Part shown: positions 60,931 through 64,000 of the stretch, piece by piece
How the letters are laid out: every line of letters begins with the position of its first letter
Position numbering within the stretch: position 1 is the stretch's first letter
Source: Triticum aestivum
Taxonomy: Eukaryota > Streptophyta > Magnoliopsida > Poales > Poaceae
Direction: 5' to 3'
Length of the DNA: 64,000 nt
NCBI RefSeq assembly: GCF_018294505.1
Contig: NC_057802.1
Span: 309,153,137-309,217,136 of the forward strand
Translations under genes and position numbers: made by a program
The notes under the pieces: model-generated
Seen by the model: the letters and a program-made list of their open reading frames with translations, nothing else
The model's database searches: none
Told to the model about the DNA's origin: nothing

Positions 60931-63900
60931 TGTAGCGACCTGATCTCAGACGGTCAAGTCTCTGTGCTTAAGTGTCATCCCTGGATCGGTATGCTGACAC
61001 ACACAGTACTCGAGGATTTATAACAGAGGTAAATCACATGTATAAAGTAACGTAAATACTATTACCTCAATCCAAATAGCAGAAGTAACAACAAGGTTGT
61101 GGATTCCCATCAACACCAACGGCAAAGTTGAGTGTAGAAATCGTAACGCTAACGTATCACTTACTCGTCGTAAGAATCCTGCAACATGCGACGTTGCAGC
61201 CACAAAGGGTCAGTACATTGAATGTACTGGCAAATTCACACCATAGAGCAATGATGAATAATAGCTATCACTACATGCATATTTGGCTGGTGGAAAAGCT
61301 CTAAGTTTATTTTTGCATAAAGCCAATTTTTCCCTACAGCAAAGGAATACATTTTTATTTAACTACAAAGCTTGTTGAAAATATTGAGAAGGTTCCTCCA
61401 ACTCAATCCCAACATAATAATCATTGACCCAATCAAATTAATTAGAGTGATGAGATCCATACGAAAATCCAAGAACCAGATACTCAAGATGTCCATAACC
61501 GGGGACACGGCTAATCATGATTAGTTTGTACACTCTGCAGAGGTTTGCGCACTTTTCCCCACAAGACTCGATCTCCTCCGTTGGATTTCTCGCACTACAT
61601 GGTGTTTGAGAAACGGATGACCGAGACACAGTCTTTAAGCATTAACTCTTTACTCTGGGTGGACAGTTACACCTACTTTCCCTCTATATCTGCTGCCCAC
61701 CACTGAAAGAGGTCACAAAACATACTCAACTATGCCAGAGCCCATAATGGCTTGTGGCTGCACCTGGAAGTTTCTAGCATGAATAATCTTATGATCCCTT
61801 TGAGCCTAGGTGGCGGACCGTAGGATGATCACACGGGTACTCCGGGATATCCTAGGACAACACTGGATTCTCCAGATGTCCACAAGCAATCCACCCAGAT
61901 GTGTATTAAAGTTGCCACCTTAAGTTGAACCATTAATTAATAAACTCACATCTGTCATGGATACACTCACCCAATCCAGGTCTACTAGCATGGCAAAAAT
62001 AAGCATAACATAGAAGTAACTCCCAAGGGTTTGATATAAAACAGGTAATAGGTTCTACCTCATCAGCTACTTCCCAATACCCACATGTTATCAATTCCTA
62101 ACCATGCAATGTTTGAGGGTTGAAACTAATGCATAAAAACTGGAATAAAGGGATATGATCAAAGTGTGAACTTGCCTCGTACTATTGATGAAGATGATTC
62201 ACACTCATAACTCCTGATAGTTCTACTCGTCACACTCCGGTCAATCTATCGTGAGTAAGCAATAGTAACCACACATAAGCAATCACTCAAAAGATCGGAA
62301 AGAACGAAGAAGACAAATCGGAAAACATCAAAACCAAGCGAATAACTCTTGCAACATAAAACAATTTCTAACAGTACCAAAATTATGTGAATTTGGCCTT
62401 ATCAGAAAGTTTAGGTCAAGAGCTTCGATTAGCAAAAAGAATCAACTCAAACGGAGCTACGAAACTCAAGTTATGATCAAAAGAAGTTCAAAAACAAATC
62501 TGTTTGAATTCAAATTTTAAACTTTCAAAAATATGTTTAAGTTGTTTATCTGGATAGAGGGGAACGTAACGAAGAAGTGAGCGTTGGTTTCGTTGGATTT
62601 GGATAAACGAGCGAAAAGTTGTGATGGATTGAAAAACAAGGGCTAAACTGTAAGAATAAAACTACGGATAGGTCCCTGGCTAAAACTAACAGAAAAAGAA
62701 AAAGACTAAATAACGAACGTTTGTTTTCTGAAACTAAACAGCGGACATTCACTAAATAGCTAAACCAAAAAAAACAGATCTAGAGTTTTTTTTAAGAACC
62801 GAACTAAACCGAGAATAAACCGGGGTGGTTACCGGTTCGGCCGGCTGCAGATAGGATCGGGCGACCGCGGACGGCGGCACCGGTGACGTCCGGCGGCGGC
62901 GGCGGTCGGCGATGGCGCAGCAGCTGAGGCGGCATGGGGCAGGGCGATGCGGCGCGGGCGGCGGCAGAGCAGCGGCGCGGCGCGGCGAAGTGCGGCGACG
63001 GGGCGGCTGCGGGCGACGACGGTTGCAGGGTCGGGGCGGCGCGGCTTGGGCTCCAGGCGGCCGGGGCGGCTCCTTTTAAGGGGGGGCGACCGACCTCGGG
63101 AGGCGTGGAGAAGGGGGCGGCCGCGGCGGCGTGTGCGAGCCGGACTCCGGCGAGTCCGAGTCAGGCGTGGCGGAGGAAAGCGGCGGCGCTGCTGGGCCGG
63201 CTGGGCATCGTCCCAGTCGGTCCGAAGGAAGTTTTTTTTAAAACAAAAAATTTATTTTTACAGACAATAAAAGTAAAATAAAACCAAATAAAATGGAATA
63301 TACTATAGGCATATACTATATCCAAATTTTTGGAAAAACATTTTCTACAACATGGACATTTTTCTAGCGTCAAATAAAATCCACAAAAATTTAAATAAAG
63401 CAAGCAGTGTTACAGCTCTAATAAAATCTAATAAAAATAATTTTAAAAATACCAAAATAAATTCAAATTATTTCTCTCCAATTTCCTGAGGTAGGGAATC
63501 ATTTTACCCTATTTTCCATATATTTTATTTTTGGAGAAAAATAATTTGAATAAAACCCAAATAACTCCAAATTGAAAATAACTTCCAAAAGGACTTTAAA
63601 TTTGATCCTTTTAAACTCCCAACTCATATTTCATATGGTTTGAAGAAGTCATATTATCTTCTCTCATGAAAATCATTTAGTTGCTTAAAGTTTCTGAATT
63701 AAAAAAGTATTTCCAAATGAAATTAAAATATTTTCAAATACCCTTTTCATTTAATTAAATGGAAGAAGTCATGTCATCTTCTCTCTAGGGTTTTGTATTT
63801 GAAAAAAATTTGAATTCACGGAGATCAAAATGAAAAATGAAAGTTTGGGAAAGTCCTTTTATTCCCTCTCATTTAACTTTAAAAAGGTTTCGAATTTCAC

Positions 63901-63985
63901 TCAATTTCACACAATCAATCAAACAATCAATCAAATCTATCTATTTATTATGACATTCCAAAATTTAGAATTTTGGGATGTTACA
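60931..63985 (-). mobile_element. Solo LTR, TGTAACATCCC type
   Basis: 3055 bp, perfect duplication GATAT (60926-60930 and 63986-63990). Minus strand from TGTAACATCCC at 63985 to GGTCGCTACA at 60931. A GC-rich stretch (62840-63220) contains open frames that are compositional only. Same family as 53807-56531. Confidence 0.93.
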
Positions 63986-64000
63986 GATATCGTCATAACT

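Larger units (their letters stand above)
11462..64000 (+). mobile_element. Non-autonomous Sabrina-like retroelement, heavily nested
   Basis: 5' LTR 11462-13014, primer binding site, one decayed reading frame, long non-coding interior, polypurine region and 3' LTR (from 59552, continuing past the window). Own segments are 11462-15117, 23580-24136, 25485-25699, 58610-59930 and 59954-60930, resuming at 63991. I saw no reverse transcriptase, integrase or protease in any of them, so it depended on another element for movement. Other insertions account for most of the span. The Sabrina-like name is from memory and tentative. Its target duplication cannot be checked because the right end is outside. 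Confidence 0.8.
59552..64000 (+). repeat. 3' LTR of the Sabrina-like host element, interrupted
   Basis: Starts TGATACGTCTC and aligns with the 5' LTR at 11462-13014. It is interrupted by a Stowaway MITE (59647-59807), an about 115-bp unknown insertion (59836-59953) and a solo LTR (60931-63985). After the last, the sequence resumes where the 5' LTR equivalent near 12575 predicts and runs off the window. Confidence 0.85.

Noticed and set aside
62934..63281. Open frames of 107-115 codons on the plus strand
   Set aside because: GC-rich part of a solo LTR; all frames open together, Ala/Arg/Gly-rich, and the related solo LTR does not conserve them.

Overview
The window is plant genomic DNA, almost certainly from a Triticeae grass (wheat, Aegilops or barley group). 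The evidence is a BARE/Angela-type LTR, Athila-lineage LTRs that open with the TGATACGTCTCC signature, two Stowaway miniature elements of types common in wheat, a Tekay chromovirus with 4.2-kb LTRs, and Tat-lineage elements. It is a nested retrotransposon block. I see no intact host gene, rRNA, tRNA or CRISPR array.

Layout. 1-1799 holds two LTR ends on the minus strand. 1800-3139 and 7417-8440 form a low-copy island with gene-like traces, split by a rearranged Athila-lineage element (3140-7411). 8441-11461 is the start of another LTR, interrupted by a BARE/Angela solo LTR (9244-10938). From 11462 to beyond the right edge lies one very large composite: a non-autonomous Sabrina-like retroelement that serves as host for everything else. 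Into it have inserted a pol-less Tat element (15118-23574, target duplication AAGAT), a solo LTR (24142-25479, ATATC), and a Helitron on the minus strand (25700-58609). Into the Helitron inserted a Tekay chromovirus (26372-53499, TCGAT) and a solo LTR (53807-56531, ATCTC). Into the chromovirus inserted a Tat element with full gag-pol content (32928-45944). The 3' LTR of the host (from 59552) carries a Stowaway element, a small unknown insertion and another solo LTR (60931-63985, GATAT).

Most insertions can be placed to the base because the 5-bp target duplications are still readable, which also gives their relative order. All retroelement gag-pol frames I inspected are broken by stops or frameshifts.

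The most interesting content is not gag-pol. Both Tat elements carry, antisense to gag, a six-coding-exon gene with canonical splice sites and an apparent TATA box. The chromovirus LTRs hold a small spliced acidic reading frame that is identical in both copies, and a short block that is unrelated between the two LTRs. The Helitron carries two phase-matched exons of what looks like a captured host gene. Family names for repeats are from memory of typical Triticeae sequences and are tentative; lineage names rest on visible domains.
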